The notes beneath the pieces were generated by a model. It was given only the letters and a program-made list of their open reading frames with translations, had not been told where the DNA came from and made no database searches. This document shows positions 50,807 to 60,634 of a stretch of 64,000 nucleotides of DNA, piece by piece. The DNA comes from Alishewanella agri BL06 (GTDB lineage Bacteria > Pseudomonadota > Gammaproteobacteria > Enterobacterales > Alteromonadaceae). Location: NCBI RefSeq assembly GCF_000272005.1, contig NZ_AKKU01000026.1, positions 409,842 to 473,841 on the forward strand, given 5' to 3'. The position numbers were made by a program, and so were the translations under genes. Positions within the stretch are counted from its first letter, which is position 1. Each line of letters opens with the position of its first letter.

Positions 50807-51426
50807 CAGCAGTGGCCAGGTTATTACTTTGCCATGGCGCAGGCGCCGGTTGTGATAGCGCTTTTATGCAGCAGCTGGCCGCAGCGCTGCAGCAACAGCA
50901 GATAGAAGTAGCGCTGTTCGAGTTTGCTTATATGCAGCGTAAACGCGAACTCGGTACGCCGGTGCCGCCGCCTAAAGTTGCCAGTTTGCTGCCGGAGTTA
51001 GCGGCGGCGATAAAGGCGCTGGGTGACGATTTGCCGCTGTTTATTGGCGGTAAATCAATGGGTGGGCGTGTTGCGTCGCTGCTGGCCGCGCTGCCTGAAT
51101 CTTTGGAGGAGCGGGTTGGGGCGGTATTTGCTTATGGCTATCCGTTTCATCCACCGCGTAAAACACAATGGCGTACCGGGCATTTTTCTGTGCTTAGCCG
51201 ACCGCTTATTATAATGCAGGGCGAGCGGGATCCCTTTGGCAACTATGCTGAACTGAGCGCGCTGATGTCAGCTTGGCCCGAGGTGACAGTGCATTGGTTA
51301 CAAACAGCGGATCACGATTTTCAGCCACTTAAAAGTAGTGGCCTGAGCCAGCGCCAATTAATAGTGCAGGCCGCCGAGCTTACCCGAGGGACTATTGATG
51401 CAATTCTGGCTAAAGTTAAGTACTAG
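50803..51426 (+). CDS. KANL3/Tex30-type alpha/beta hydrolase
   Basis: A 207-residue alpha/beta hydrolase of the small KANL3/Tex30 or dienelactone-hydrolase-like group. Seen are LLLCHGAGAGCDSAFMQQLA (oxyanion region), nucleophile elbow GGKSMGGRVASLLA with Ser near 86, IIMQGERDPFG with the acid, and a C-terminal ADHDF His. The substrate is unknown. It sits between gcvA and the DUF423 gene, a position empty in E. coli, and overlaps the next gene by 29 bases, so it is part of this operon. Confidence 0.85.
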   Translation: MTAVARLLLCHGAGAGCDSAFMQQLAAALQQQQIEVALFEFAYMQRKRELGTPVPPPKVASLLPELAAAIKALGDDLPLFIGGKSMGGRVASLLAALPESLEERVGAVFAYGYPFHPPRKTQWRTGHFSVLSRPLIIMQGERDPFGNYAELSALMSAWPEVTVHWLQTADHDFQPLKSSGLSQRQLIVQAAELTRGTIDAILAKVKY

Positions 51427-51784
51427 TCTGGCAGCCTTATACGGCGGCGCAGTAGTGGCGCTTGCGGCAGCACTGATGCATTTATGGCAAAGCAGCTTAA
51501 CGGAGCTGGCGACCGGGCGGGTATTGGCTGCTTTAGCCATGTTGGCGTTACATGCTTTAGGTTTGCTGCTGTTAAATATCTGGCAGCCGACGAAGCTGTT
51601 ACTGGCCGTCAGACTGTGTTGGCATCTGGGTGTCTGGTTGTTTTGTTGGACACTGATAAGCGGCGTTTTTGCCTTGCCGCTACATTTTTCAGCTTTGGCC
51701 CCACTGGGTGGCCAGAGCTTTATTTTAGGTTGGCTGCTTCTGGCCATCGTAAGCTGGCGCCAGACAAGCTGGCATAGAGAGTAA
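51398..51784 (+). CDS. DUF423 membrane protein (YgdD-like)
   Basis: A 128-residue inner-membrane protein with four hydrophobic segments. The closing ALAPLGGQSFILGWLLLAI matches the DUF423 PxGGxxFxxGW signature; the N-terminal half is diverged from the family. Synteny supports the call, since ygdD sits between gcvA and rlmM in enterobacteria. The ATG at 51398 has GAGGG 7 bases upstream and lies within the end of the hydrolase gene. No function is known. Confidence 0.7.
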   Translation: MQFWLKLSTSLAALYGGAVVALAAALMHLWQSSLTELATGRVLAALAMLALHALGLLLLNIWQPTKLLLAVRLCWHLGVWLFCWTLISGVFALPLHFSALAPLGGQSFILGWLLLAIVSWRQTSWHRE

Positions 51785-51785
51785 G

Positions 51786-52862
51786 ATGAAACAATTATTA
51801 GTATATTGCCGCGCCGGCTTTGAGAAAGAAGCGGCGGCTGAGCTGCAGGATCAGGCCGCAGCCTTTGCGGTGTTTGGTTTTTGCAAACTGAAAGCCAACA
51901 GCGCCTTTGTGATCTTTGAGGCCTATGACAGTGAAGCGTTACAGCGCTTTTACCGCGATTTCGATTTTCAGCACTTTATCTTTATCCGGCAGTGGTTATT
52001 GCTGCTGAGCAGCGAACTGGAGCTGCCAGCTCAGGATCGGATCGCGCCCGTACTGCAGGCAGCACTGGCGGAGGAACTTAGCGGCTGTGGTAGCTTGCGG
52101 GTGGAATTCCCCGATACGAACGATGGCAAGACGTTATCGACACTGGCACGCAAGCTGACCGTGCCACTGCGCCAGTCCTTGCGTCAGGCTGGGGTGATGC
52201 TGCAAAAAGAACATAAACGTGCGCCGGTTTTGCACTTGTTTTTATTAAGTGGCACCAGCGGTTATCTGGGTTTGTCTTACCCGGAGAATAATTCTGCGCT
52301 GGAAAACGGTATTATGCGGCTGAAGTTCCCGCCGGAAGCACCTAGTCGTAGTACTTTAAAGTTGGAAGAAGCCTTTATTACTTTTATCCCAAAAGATGAA
52401 TGGGAAACCCGGCTCGCGCCAGGAATGCAAGCGGTGGATTTGGGTGCTTGTCCTGGTGGCTGGACCTATCAGTTGGTGAAACGCAGTATGATGGTGACCG
52501 CTATCGACAATGGTCCTATGGCTGAGTCGTTAATGGAAACGGGGCAGGTGAAGCATCTGATGGTGGACGGTTTTAAATTTGTCCCCGCCAAGAAAAATGT
52601 GTACTGGTTGGTTTGCGATATGATTGAGCAGCCGCAGCGTGTCGCCGCGCGTATTGCGGAGTGGTTAATTCAGGGCTGGTGTCAGGAAACGATTTTTAAC
52701 CTGAAATTACCGATGAAAAGACGCTACGAGACGGTAAAAGAAGTACTAGCCGCGTTTGAGCAGCAGTTACAGGATGCAGGATTCCGATACCAACTGCAGG
52801 CGCGGCATCTGTACCATGACCGGGAAGAGGTCACGGTACATGTGCAACCGATTAAGCGCTAA
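51786..52862 (+). CDS. rlmM: 23S rRNA (cytidine2498-2'-O)-methyltransferase
   Basis: Methylates the 2'-OH of C2498 in 23S rRNA. The 358-residue product has an N-terminal THUMP-like region (1-180) and a C-terminal Rossmann domain with SAM site AVDLGACPGGWTYQLVKR, VDGFKFVP, VCDMIEQP and FNLKLPMKRRYETV, supplying the K-D-K-E catalytic set typical of RrmJ-type 2'-O-methyltransferases. The last gene of the gcvA cluster; its 3' end overlaps the convergent phosphoesterase gene by 4 bases. Confidence 0.95.
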   Translation: MKQLLVYCRAGFEKEAAAELQDQAAAFAVFGFCKLKANSAFVIFEAYDSEALQRFYRDFDFQHFIFIRQWLLLLSSELELPAQDRIAPVLQAALAEELSGCGSLRVEFPDTNDGKTLSTLARKLTVPLRQSLRQAGVMLQKEHKRAPVLHLFLLSGTSGYLGLSYPENNSALENGIMRLKFPPEAPSRSTLKLEEAFITFIPKDEWETRLAPGMQAVDLGACPGGWTYQLVKRSMMVTAIDNGPMAESLMETGQVKHLMVDGFKFVPAKKNVYWLVCDMIEQPQRVAARIAEWLIQGWCQETIFNLKLPMKRRYETVKEVLAAFEQQLQDAGFRYQLQARHLYHDREEVTVHVQPIKR

Positions 52863-54046
52863 TCGGTGAGCTGCAGGGTTAGCCAAACCAGCCGGTGATC
52901 TGAGCTGGCATCACGGGTGCCGACTAACGGATAGTCTGCTTCGGCTTTTGCCGGCCAGAATACCCCACCGTCTGTAATGTTAAAACCTTGCCTGGAAGGC
53001 AGTACATAGTCTGCCCGCATCCGCCAACCTGCGGTATGGCGGGCGCCAAATTCACGGTCCGGACTATGCTCTGCACCCCCTACACTAGTCGGGATAAAAT
53101 CACTGTTTACTTTTTGATGCTTTGTTAAAGCACTGATCCCAGCCAGTAGCGCATCGCCTTCGCCTTCGGCGGAAGCATTAAGATCTCCGAGAATTACAAA
53201 ACGTGCATCACCGCGCAGGCCACCTTTACTACCCTGATCATCGTAGATATAACCCGACTGCTCTGACATTAAATAATCAGCCCAAAAGCGGATTTCATCG
53301 TGGTTGCGTTTACCGTTACGATTTTCCGGGCCATCAAACACCGGTGGTGTTGGGTGACTGGCCAGCACGTGGATTGTTATACCGTCGACCTGAACCGGAA
53401 TATCCCAGTGTGCTTTTGAAGAGAGTGGGAATTGCTGCCAGGCATCATTGCTATACCAGGCTGAACCGTCGGCTTTGGAGGTAACCAAGTGGCCTGGCAT
53501 ATCCTGCCACTTAAAGTGTTGGAAGGTCCGCACCTGATCCATCGCGATCGGATATTTAGACAACAACACCATACCGTATTGTCCGGGGTAAAAGCCAAAC
53601 CCCCAGGCATCGGCGCCAACGCCGGTGGCTTCGCCATCGTTATCCAAATCAAAAGGGCTGGGCTGTCCGGTGTTTACGGTATTGTAATAATAGTAGGGAT
53701 AATCAATTGGCTCGCTGCCTGCCTGAGGTTGCTGCAAGTAGTTTTTAATAAAGGCTTCGATACCCTGAGCTGGGTTCTCAATATAGTCGAATTCATTTAA
53801 TAGCAGAATGTCGGGGCGGACCCGCTGAATGATCGCGGCAATATTTTTAACCTGCGGATGCTCGCCATTTGCCAGCACATCAATCAATACCTGAGAGTTG
53901 CCTCTGGTGCCTCGCGGTAAGTAGTTTTCCGCTTCCATACTGACGTTAAAGGTAGCGACTTTTAGTTGTTGTTTTGCCATAAGTTGCTGACTACAGGTTA
54001 ATAAGGTCAGGCCAATAAACAGAGTGAATAGTAGACGCTTTAGCAT
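52859..54046 (-). CDS. Secreted endonuclease/exonuclease/phosphatase family protein
   Basis: A 395-residue exported EEP-superfamily phosphoesterase. A signal peptide at 1-24 (ends LMA) is followed by the fold's landmarks: VATFNVSMEAENY, DILLLNEFDYIE with the metal-binding Glu, HVLASHPTPPVFDG, RFVILGDLNAS with the Asn-Asp pair and ASSDHRLVW with the catalytic His. The family cleaves phosphodiester or phosphomonoester bonds in nucleic acids, inositol phosphates or sphingomyelin; the substrate here is unknown. An extracellular nuclease or phosphatase serving phosphate scavenging is plausible. Confidence 0.87.
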   Translation of the reverse strand: MLKRLLFTLFIGLTLLTCSQQLMAKQQLKVATFNVSMEAENYLPRGTRGNSQVLIDVLANGEHPQVKNIAAIIQRVRPDILLLNEFDYIENPAQGIEAFIKNYLQQPQAGSEPIDYPYYYYNTVNTGQPSPFDLDNDGEATGVGADAWGFGFYPGQYGMVLLSKYPIAMDQVRTFQHFKWQDMPGHLVTSKADGSAWYSNDAWQQFPLSSKAHWDIPVQVDGITIHVLASHPTPPVFDGPENRNGKRNHDEIRFWADYLMSEQSGYIYDDQGSKGGLRGDARFVILGDLNASAEGEGDALLAGISALTKHQKVNSDFIPTSVGGAEHSPDREFGARHTAGWRMRADYVLPSRQGFNITDGGVFWPAKAEADYPLVGTRDASSDHRLVWLTLQLTD

Positions 54047-54437
54047 CGTCTGATCCAGCAGCAGATTAAAAAGGTGCTCAGCATAACCAGCGAATTATAG
54101 AAAAGCCAGTACCCGATATTGCTAAATGCACGCCAGAGCCGAGACAATCGATTGGATAACTGCTGCTACCTGAGTAAAGTTTGAGTATATAAAATATTGT
54201 TGAATTGATATTTTTTAGCCAATTTCCGGTTGGATTATTCGCATCAGAAATTAGACATGTTACACTAATATGACGGGATGGCTTTGACAAGTGACATTGG
54301 GATTAGTTCCCGTAAGTTGCAGTCACTGTAACGAAAATGACATATTTTTCGTTTAGGCTTCTGTACCAGATTGAAAGCAATCTTTGAAAACTAAATCAGA
54401 TTTAGCATAAAACCCACAACTACCAGGTGAAAACGAT
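54047..54437. other. Intergenic region upstream of the Oar-like receptor gene
   Basis: A 391-base AT-rich gap between divergent genes. A TTGACA word at 54284-54289 has no good -10 partner at the right distance. I see no dyad, RNA element or small gene that I would defend. Confidence 0.35.
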
Positions 54438-57400
54438 ATGAAAATTAGACATTTAGCGATGGCTGTAACGCTCGCGCTCGGCGTTAGCAACATAGCATTT
54501 GCTGATACATCTTCTGCAATTCGTGGTAACGTTGTTACTGCAACAGGTGAAGTTGCAGCTAATGCCCGCGTCGAAATTTTACACGTGCCGTCAGGCACCC
54601 GTTCCGTTGCTACAACGAACCAAAGCGGTGCTTTCGCTAGTTCAGGTTTACGCGTTGGTGGGCCTTATACTATTACGATCACCAGTGCGCAAGGCACTAA
54701 AGTTTATAATAATATCTTTATTTCACTTGGTGAATCTTTCCGGATTAATGCTGAGTTAGAGCCTCAGCAGGTTGAGCGTATTGCTGTAACAGGGACCGCT
54801 ATTCTCGCGGGTAATACAGGTAGCAGCAGCTATTTTGGTGCTAATGACGTTGCAAATACTCCAAGCTTTGACCGCGATATTAAAGATGTTGTGCGTAATA
54901 ACCCTTTAGCTGTTCTGACAGCAAAAGATGGTGAGTTAGTGGTTGCTGGTACTAACCCTCGTTTTAACAGTATTAGTATTGATGGTATTGCACAGAACGA
55001 TGACTTTGGTTTGAATGCTAACGGTTACCCAACCACACGCTCGCCGATCTCTTTAGATGCTATCGATCAGATTACTATCGATGTTTCTCCGTTCAATGCC
55101 AAAGATAGCGGTTTCCAAGGCGCGAAAATCAATGCCGTTACCAAGTCTGGTACCAATAAGTTTAACGGCAGCGTGATGTATGAAAAGCAAAACGATAAGT
55201 GGGCTGGTACACCAAAAGACGGTCGTACTGAGCGTCCACTAAAATTTGACGAATACACCTGGGGTGCTACTGCTGGTGGCGCTATTGTTCAGGATAAACT
55301 GTTCTATTTCGTTTCTTACGAATTCTATGAAGCTGATACGCCAATTGAATGGGGTCCGGCTGGCAGCAGTGCCGCCAACACCACAGTTGCAACTTTAGCA
55401 GACTATGAAGCGGTTCGCCGCATTGCTCGTGATGTCTACGGAGTTGACGCAGGTAGCTGGGATTTCACGCCTGTAACGGACGACAAGAAGTTACTGGTCA
55501 AGCTGGACTGGAACATCAACCAAGACCACCGTGCAGCTTTTACCTACCAGTACAACAAAGGCAACAGAACAGCTAACACTACTTCTGCAGCTAACCGTCT
55601 GCGTTTATCTTCGCACTGGTACAACCGTATTGAAGATCTTAACAACTATGCTTTTAAACTTTATTCAGACTGGACGCCAGATTTTTCTACTCAGTTCAGC
55701 CTGACCTATATCGATAACCCTACTACCCAGGCCTCATTCGGTGACTTCGGTGATATCACGGTAAATATCGGCGTAGGTAGCAATAACATTGGCATGGGTT
55801 CTGATTTCTCGCGTCACTCTAACGAGCTGAACAAGAAATCAACCATCATTGCGATGGACGCGGATTACCTGTTAGGTGACCATAACCTGAGCTTTGGCTA
55901 TCAGTTTAAGCGCCTTGATATTTTTAACATGTTCTTACAGAACACCAAGGGCTCGTACACTTTCAACAGTTTGGCCGATTTTGAAAACAAAATTGCTTCT
56001 CGCCTCATCTATCAAAACGCGACCAGTCTGAACCCAGCTGACGCTGCTGCAGAGTTTGTTCGTGACGAACATGCATTCTATGTACATGACCAGTGGTTTG
56101 CTGCCGATAATCTGCAAATCGATATTGGTGTACGTTACGAGATGCTGGCGTCAAGTGATGTACCTAAATTCAACCAGCAGGCAAAAGATCGTACTGGATT
56201 TGACAACACTGAAAACCTGGATGGCTTAGGTATTTTCCTGCCACGCTTCGGTTTTAAATGGGATGCTGCTGATGATCTGACGATTCGTGGTGGTATTGGT
56301 CGCTTCTCTGGTGGTCAACCAACTGTTTGGATTTCTAACGCTTACTCAAATCCGGGTGTCGGTATTGCACAATTTGATATTCGTAATACCACTAATAGCC
56401 CGTTAGCCGCTGCTTTAGTTGGCGTAGATATCAAGGACGTTCCGCAGGCGTTTAAAGATGCCGTTGCTAACTCATCTGTGTTTGCTGGCACCAACTTCAC
56501 TGATCCTAACTTTAAGATGCCTTCTGACTGGCGCTTCCAGTTAGCGGCAGATTACATGATTAATATTCCGTATATTGCAGATGATGTAATGTGGACCACG
56601 GAATATATGTATAAGAAGCCTGAAAATACTGCGTTCTGGATCGACCCAAGTCTGACAGGCCGCGAAGCAGGTTTTACTGCTGACGGTCAACGTATTATTT
56701 ATAATGCTTCTCAGCCACGCGATATTATGCTGACCAATGCTGATAAAGAAGGTCGTTCGAAGATCTTCAGCACTATGCTGAGCAAAGCTTGGGATAACGG
56801 AATTCGTGTGACTACCTCTTATACCAATCAGGATATTACGGACGCTCATACCAGTACCAGTTCAACTGCCAGCAGTAACTTCGGTTTCAATACCGTAATT
56901 AACCGTAACGAAGCACTGGTTGGTCGTTCAGCCTTTGAAACTGAACATCGCTTTGTAGTGAACTTTGGCTATGAACACGAGTTTTTCGCAGGTTATAAAA
57001 CTAACGTTAATATGTTCTACGAGCGTCGCTCTGGTAAGCCGATCACTTACTTCTTGAACGGCAACAACACGTCCTTCAATAATAGTACTGGTTTCGGTAA
57101 TCCATACGATTTGCTGAGCCCAGGTACTACGTCAAATGCTCTGTTGGTATATATTCCAACGGCGAATGACCCTAATGTGGTGTTCTTGAACGATGCGGCT
57201 CGTACCAACTTCTTCAATACCATCAATGCATTGGGCTTGGATAAGTATGCTGGCGGTTATGCACCTCGTGGTTCAAGCACCACCCCATGGGTGACGACAC
57301 TGGATCTGAACTTCCGTCAGGAAATCCCGGGTCTGTTAGAGGGCCATAAAGGTACCTTCTACTTCACTATCGCTAACTTCCTGAACCTGTTAGACAGTTC

Positions 57401-57578
57401 ACAAGGTCGTGTCTATGGTAGTGATTTCGGTACTATTCAGTTGGTTGACTTCACAATCAATCCAACTACTGGCCAGTACGTTTATGGTAACGTTACCAGC
57501 AACACTAACAACTACGATAAGTTCTACAACCAGTTCTCTACCTGGAGACTGAAAATGGGTGTGAGCTACCGCTTCTAA
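54438..57578 (+). CDS. Oar-like TonB-dependent receptor with N-terminal carboxypeptidase-regulatory-like domain
   Basis: A 1046-residue outer-membrane protein: signal peptide at 1-22 (ends AFA), a CarboxypepD_reg-like beta domain at about 25-110 (AIRGNVVTATGEVAANARVEI), a plug (SISIDGIAQNDDFGLNANGYPT, INAVTKSGTNKFNGSVMYE) and a barrel ending WRLKMGVSYRF. This is the OmpA-related (Oar) type widespread in marine gammaproteobacteria; substrates are usually unknown, with peptides suspected. AGGTGA precedes the ATG and a terminator follows. Codon choice is strongly biased to GGT, GTT, GCT and CGT compared with neighbours, which suggests high expression. Confidence 0.92.
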   Translation: MKIRHLAMAVTLALGVSNIAFADTSSAIRGNVVTATGEVAANARVEILHVPSGTRSVATTNQSGAFASSGLRVGGPYTITITSAQGTKVYNNIFISLGESFRINAELEPQQVERIAVTGTAILAGNTGSSSYFGANDVANTPSFDRDIKDVVRNNPLAVLTAKDGELVVAGTNPRFNSISIDGIAQNDDFGLNANGYPTTRSPISLDAIDQITIDVSPFNAKDSGFQGAKINAVTKSGTNKFNGSVMYEKQNDKWAGTPKDGRTERPLKFDEYTWGATAGGAIVQDKLFYFVSYEFYEADTPIEWGPAGSSAANTTVATLADYEAVRRIARDVYGVDAGSWDFTPVTDDKKLLVKLDWNINQDHRAAFTYQYNKGNRTANTTSAANRLRLSSHWYNRIEDLNNYAFKLYSDWTPDFSTQFSLTYIDNPTTQASFGDFGDITVNIGVGSNNIGMGSDFSRHSNELNKKSTIIAMDADYLLGDHNLSFGYQFKRLDIFNMFLQNTKGSYTFNSLADFENKIASRLIYQNATSLNPADAAAEFVRDEHAFYVHDQWFAADNLQIDIGVRYEMLASSDVPKFNQQAKDRTGFDNTENLDGLGIFLPRFGFKWDAADDLTIRGGIGRFSGGQPTVWISNAYSNPGVGIAQFDIRNTTNSPLAAALVGVDIKDVPQAFKDAVANSSVFAGTNFTDPNFKMPSDWRFQLAADYMINIPYIADDVMWTTEYMYKKPENTAFWIDPSLTGREAGFTADGQRIIYNASQPRDIMLTNADKEGRSKIFSTMLSKAWDNGIRVTTSYTNQDITDAHTSTSSTASSNFGFNTVINRNEALVGRSAFETEHRFVVNFGYEHEFFAGYKTNVNMFYERRSGKPITYFLNGNNTSFNNSTGFGNPYDLLSPGTTSNALLVYIPTANDPNVVFLNDAARTNFFNTINALGLDKYAGGYAPRGSSTTPWVTTLDLNFRQEIPGLLEGHKGTFYFTIANFLNLLDSSQGRVYGSDFGTIQLVDFTINPTTGQYVYGNVTSNTNNYDKFYNQFSTWRLKMGVSYRF

Positions 57579-57593
57579 ATATTTAGCGGTCGT

Positions 57594-57626
57594 AAAAATG
57601 CCAGTCAGTTGACTGGCATTTTTTTT
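57594..57626 (+). terminator. Rho-independent terminator of the Oar-like receptor gene
   Basis: A long stem AAAAATGCCAGTCA / TGACTGGCATTTTT is followed by further T residues, 15 bases after the stop codon. Confidence 0.95.
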
Positions 57627-57698
57627 GGAAGTTTTTATTCCTAATCACGGCGTTATTAGCGATAATTGCCAGCTATTTGCAATTCTTCGGGCTGTTTT

Positions 57699-58331
57699 AT
57701 GGGTAAAAGAACCATTATCGCTATCGCCGGCGCCTCTGCTTCCGGTAAAAGTTTATTCGCTTCAACGGTTTACCAGGAGCTGGTAGCAGAGTTGGGTGGT
57801 GAACGGATTGCGATCCTGTCCGAAGATGCTTACTACCGCGATCAGAGCCATTTGTCTTTTGATCAGCGTATTCTGACCAACTATGATCATCCTTCGGCTT
57901 TTGAGCATGAGTTGCTGGTCGAGCATTTACAAGCACTGCGTGCCGGTCAGACAATTGCGATGCCGCAATATAGTTATAAATTACATACCCGTACCGAAGA
58001 AACCATTAAAGTTCAGCCTGCCAAGGTGATTCTGGTTGAGGGGATCCTGTTATTGACTGATGAAAAACTGCGTGAACAGTTTGATATTTCAGTCTTCATG
58101 GACACACCGTTGGATATTTGTTTATTGCGCCGGATTAAGCGTGATTTGGAAGACCGCGGTCGTAGTTTGTCTTCGGTAACTGAACAATATGAAACTACGG
58201 TTCGTCCAGCCTTTTTTGAATTTATCGCTCCTTCCAAACAATATGCCGATCTGGTGGTTACCCGCGGTGGTAAAAACCAGATTGCTATCGATATTATAAA
58301 AGCAAAAATCCGCCAGCTATTGTCGGAATAA
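57699..58331 (+). CDS. udk: Uridine kinase
   Basis: Phosphorylates uridine and cytidine in pyrimidine salvage. The 210-residue protein has the P-loop GASASGKS at residues 9-16, [35 protein letters not shown] and an Arg-rich [13 protein letters not shown] lid. The start is the ATG at 57699, by comparison with the family; the frame is open 11 codons further. It heads an operon with nupC (16-base gap) and an oxygenase gene. Confidence 0.95.
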   Translation: MGKRTIIAIAGASASGKSLFASTVYQELVAELGGERIAILSEDAYYRDQSHLSFDQRILTNYDHPSAFEHELLVEHLQALRAGQTIAMPQYSYKLHTRTEETIKVQPAKVILVEGILLLTDEKLREQFDISVFMDTPLDICLLRRIKRDLEDRGRSLSSVTEQYETTVRPAFFEFIAPSKQYADLVVTRGGKNQIAIDIIKAKIRQLLSE

Positions 58332-58347
58332 CAACCAGGAAAACATT

Positions 58348-59556
58348 ATGATGGGATTAGTGGGCATTGCCGCCCTGTTATTAGTCGCCTATTTGGCGTC
58401 GGCGAATCGTAGCCGGATCAACTGGCGTACTGTCGGTGGCGCCTTTGCCATTCAGATTGCCATTGGTGCCTTTGTGCTTTACGTGCCTGTTGGTCAGGAA
58501 GTGTTATATAGCATTTCGCAAGTTGTCGCCAACGTCATTGGCTATGCTAACGCCGGTATTCTATTTTTGTTTGGCGATTTGGGTAATTTCTCGCAAGGCT
58601 TTATTTTTGCCATTCATGTACTAACCATCATCATATTTTTCTCGTCATTAATAGCGGTGTTATATCACGTTGGCATCATGACCTGGGTAATTCGTTTGAT
58701 TGGTGGCGGTTTACAAAAGTTACTGGGTACCAGCCGGCCAGAGTCAATGTCCGCCGCAGCCAATATCTTTGTTGGTCAGACGGAAGCGCCGCTTATTGTT
58801 AAACCTTTTATCCCAACGATGACCCGTTCCGAGTTGTTTGCCGTGATGGTAGGTGGTCTGGCATCGGTAGCAGGCTCGGTGTTAGCCGGTTACGCTGGTT
58901 TAGGTGTAGAATTAAAATATCTGATTGCCGCCAGCTTTATGGCGGCGCCCGGTGGCTTTTTAATGGCCAAGATGATTCTGCCAGAGACCGAAACGCCAAA
59001 AAATGATCTGGCAGAGATTACCACTGAAAAGCCGCATACCAATCTGATTGATGCCGCAGCCGCAGGGGCTTCCAGTGGTATGCAACTGGCACTGAATGTT
59101 GGTGCGATGTTATTGGCTTTTGTTGGTTTAATCGCTCTGGTTAATGGCATTGTCGGTGGAGTCGGTGGTTGGCTGGGTAAAGACGATCTTACTTTACAAC
59201 TGGTTTTCGGTTACGTATTCCAACCATTGGCTTTTATTCTGGGCGTGTCTTGGGAAGAAGCCCGCGCGGCTGGCAGTTTTATCGGTCAAAAGCTGGTGAT
59301 TAATGAGTTTGTCGCATACCTCGACTTTGTGCAGGTGAAAGAGCAGTTAAGCGCCCATACTCAGGTGATAGTTACTATCGCCCTGTGTGGTTTCGCCAAT
59401 TTCTCATCAATTGCCATTTTGTTAGGCGGCCTGGGTGGTATGGCGCCGGGCCGGCGCGCTGATATTGCTGAGTTGGGTTTAAAAGCCTTACTTGCGGCAA
59501 CATTAGCGAATTTAATGAGCGCTGCGATTGCAGGGTTCTTTTTTTCTTTAGGCTAA
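58348..59556 (+). CDS. nupC: NupC-family concentrative nucleoside transporter
   Basis: A 402-residue inner-membrane symporter of the CNT family, importing nucleosides with H+ or Na+. Typical blocks: [59 protein letters not shown] with the nucleoside-binding Gln-Thr-Glu, MASVAGS-type residues (here [12 protein letters not shown]) and NEFVAYLDF, then [10 protein letters not shown] near the end. AGGA precedes the ATG. It lies between udk and the oxygenase gene, with 16- and 15-base spacers. Confidence 0.94.
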   Translation: MMGLVGIAALLLVAYLASANRSRINWRTVGGAFAIQIAIGAFVLYVPVGQEVLYSISQVVANVIGYANAGILFLFGDLGNFSQGFIFAIHVLTIIIFFSSLIAVLYHVGIMTWVIRLIGGGLQKLLGTSRPESMSAAANIFVGQTEAPLIVKPFIPTMTRSELFAVMVGGLASVAGSVLAGYAGLGVELKYLIAASFMAAPGGFLMAKMILPETETPKNDLAEITTEKPHTNLIDAAAAGASSGMQLALNVGAMLLAFVGLIALVNGIVGGVGGWLGKDDLTLQLVFGYVFQPLAFILGVSWEEARAAGSFIGQKLVINEFVAYLDFVQVKEQLSAHTQVIVTIALCGFANFSSIAILLGGLGGMAPGRRADIAELGLKALLAATLANLMSAAIAGFFFSLG

Positions 59557-59571
59557 AAACAGGTCTTTTAT

Positions 59572-60525
59572 ATGACTCAACATGTTCCAACGTTGGATAT
59601 AAGACGGTTTGCCACCGACAAAGATAACTTTGTTGCCGAAATTGGCAAGGCCTATACTGAGTTTGGATTTTGTGGCATTAGTGGTCATGGTATTCCGGAT
59701 GAGGTAATAGAGAACACTTATCAAGCTATAAAGCAGTTTTTTGCACTGCCAACCGAAGTGAAAGCCAAGTATCACCAGCCAGGTCAGGGTGGGGCACGTG
59801 GTTACACCGGTTTTGGCGTGGAAAAAGCCAAGGATTCTAATCACCCGGATCTAAAGGAATTCTGGCATGTTGGCCGGGAGCTGGACGGCCCGGCGCCGCA
59901 TCCCAGTTTATATCCGAATGTCTGGCCTACTGAAGTGCTGGCATTTAAAGACGCGACTTACCGTTTATACACCGAGCTGGAAAAACTGGGGAACCGGGTA
60001 CTGGAAGCGCTGGCGCTTTTCCTGGGGCAAGAGCAGTCGTACTTTGCCGACAAGGTTAATTACGGTAATTCCATTCTGCGGCCTATTCACTATCCGCCGA
60101 TTAAGGATACCTCAACCCAATCGATCCGGGCTGGTCAGCATGAAGATATTAACCTGATCACCTTATTGGTGGGCTCTAATGAGGCGGGACTGGAAATTTT
60201 GCGCCGCGATGGTAGCTGGTTACCGGTGACCACCATTGAAGGCACTATTGTCGTCAATATCGGCGATATGTTGCAGCGCTTAACTAACCATGTACTGCCA
60301 TCAACGACGCATCGGGTGGTGAACCCGGCGGGTGCAGCGGCGGGTGAGCCTCGTTATTCTATCCCGTTTTTTATGCATCCGAATCCGGATTATGTAATTG
60401 AAACCTTAGCCAGCTGTATCAGTGCTGAGCGGCCAAACCGCTATCCGGAGCCGATTAACTCTAACGACTATCTGATGCAACGTCTGGAAGAGATTGGCTT
60501 GCTTAAAAAAGCCCAAAAAGGCTAA
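59572..60525 (+). CDS. Isopenicillin N synthase-like 2-oxoglutarate/Fe(II) oxygenase
   Basis: A 317-residue member of the isopenicillin N synthase / 2OG-Fe(II) dioxygenase family. The N-terminal DIOX_N region (VPTLDIRRF, YTEFGFCGISGHGIP) leads to the iron-binding facial triad His190, Asp192 (GQHEDINLITLL) and His247 (TTHRVV), with Arg261 (RYSIPFF) for 2-oxoglutarate. Substrates vary too widely to name one. Its place as third gene after udk and nupC hints that it acts on a nucleoside or nucleobase, as related fungal thymine and nucleoside dioxygenases do; this is inference. Confidence 0.88.
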   Translation: MTQHVPTLDIRRFATDKDNFVAEIGKAYTEFGFCGISGHGIPDEVIENTYQAIKQFFALPTEVKAKYHQPGQGGARGYTGFGVEKAKDSNHPDLKEFWHVGRELDGPAPHPSLYPNVWPTEVLAFKDATYRLYTELEKLGNRVLEALALFLGQEQSYFADKVNYGNSILRPIHYPPIKDTSTQSIRAGQHEDINLITLLVGSNEAGLEILRRDGSWLPVTTIEGTIVVNIGDMLQRLTNHVLPSTTHRVVNPAGAAAGEPRYSIPFFMHPNPDYVIETLASCISAERPNRYPEPINSNDYLMQRLEEIGLLKKAQKG

Positions 60526-60550
60526 AACGCTGCTAAATTGTGCAACCGCG

Positions 60551-60589
60551 CTTATCAGGCTGAAAATCGTATTGACGCGGCCTGATAAG
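60551..60589. repeat. Perfect 10-bp inverted repeat across the -35 region of the first tRNA-Leu promoter
   Basis: CTTATCAGGC (60551-60560) and GCCTGATAAG (60580-60589) are exact reverse complements with a 19-base spacer that contains most of the TTGACG element. No T tract follows, so it is a poor terminator. It may be an operator or end the upstream operon by another route. Confidence 0.6.
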
Positions 60590-60599
60590 TCGCTATACT
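60572..60599 (+). promoter_or_regulatory. Promoter of tRNA-Leu copy 1
   Basis: TTGACG (60572-60577), a 16-base spacer and TATACT (60594-60599), followed by a GC-rich GCACGCC discriminator as in stringently controlled stable-RNA promoters. The same arrangement precedes copy 2. Confidence 0.85.
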
Positions 60600-60634
60600 G
60601 CACGCCACGTTAAGCGTACTGCGCAAAACGTTAT

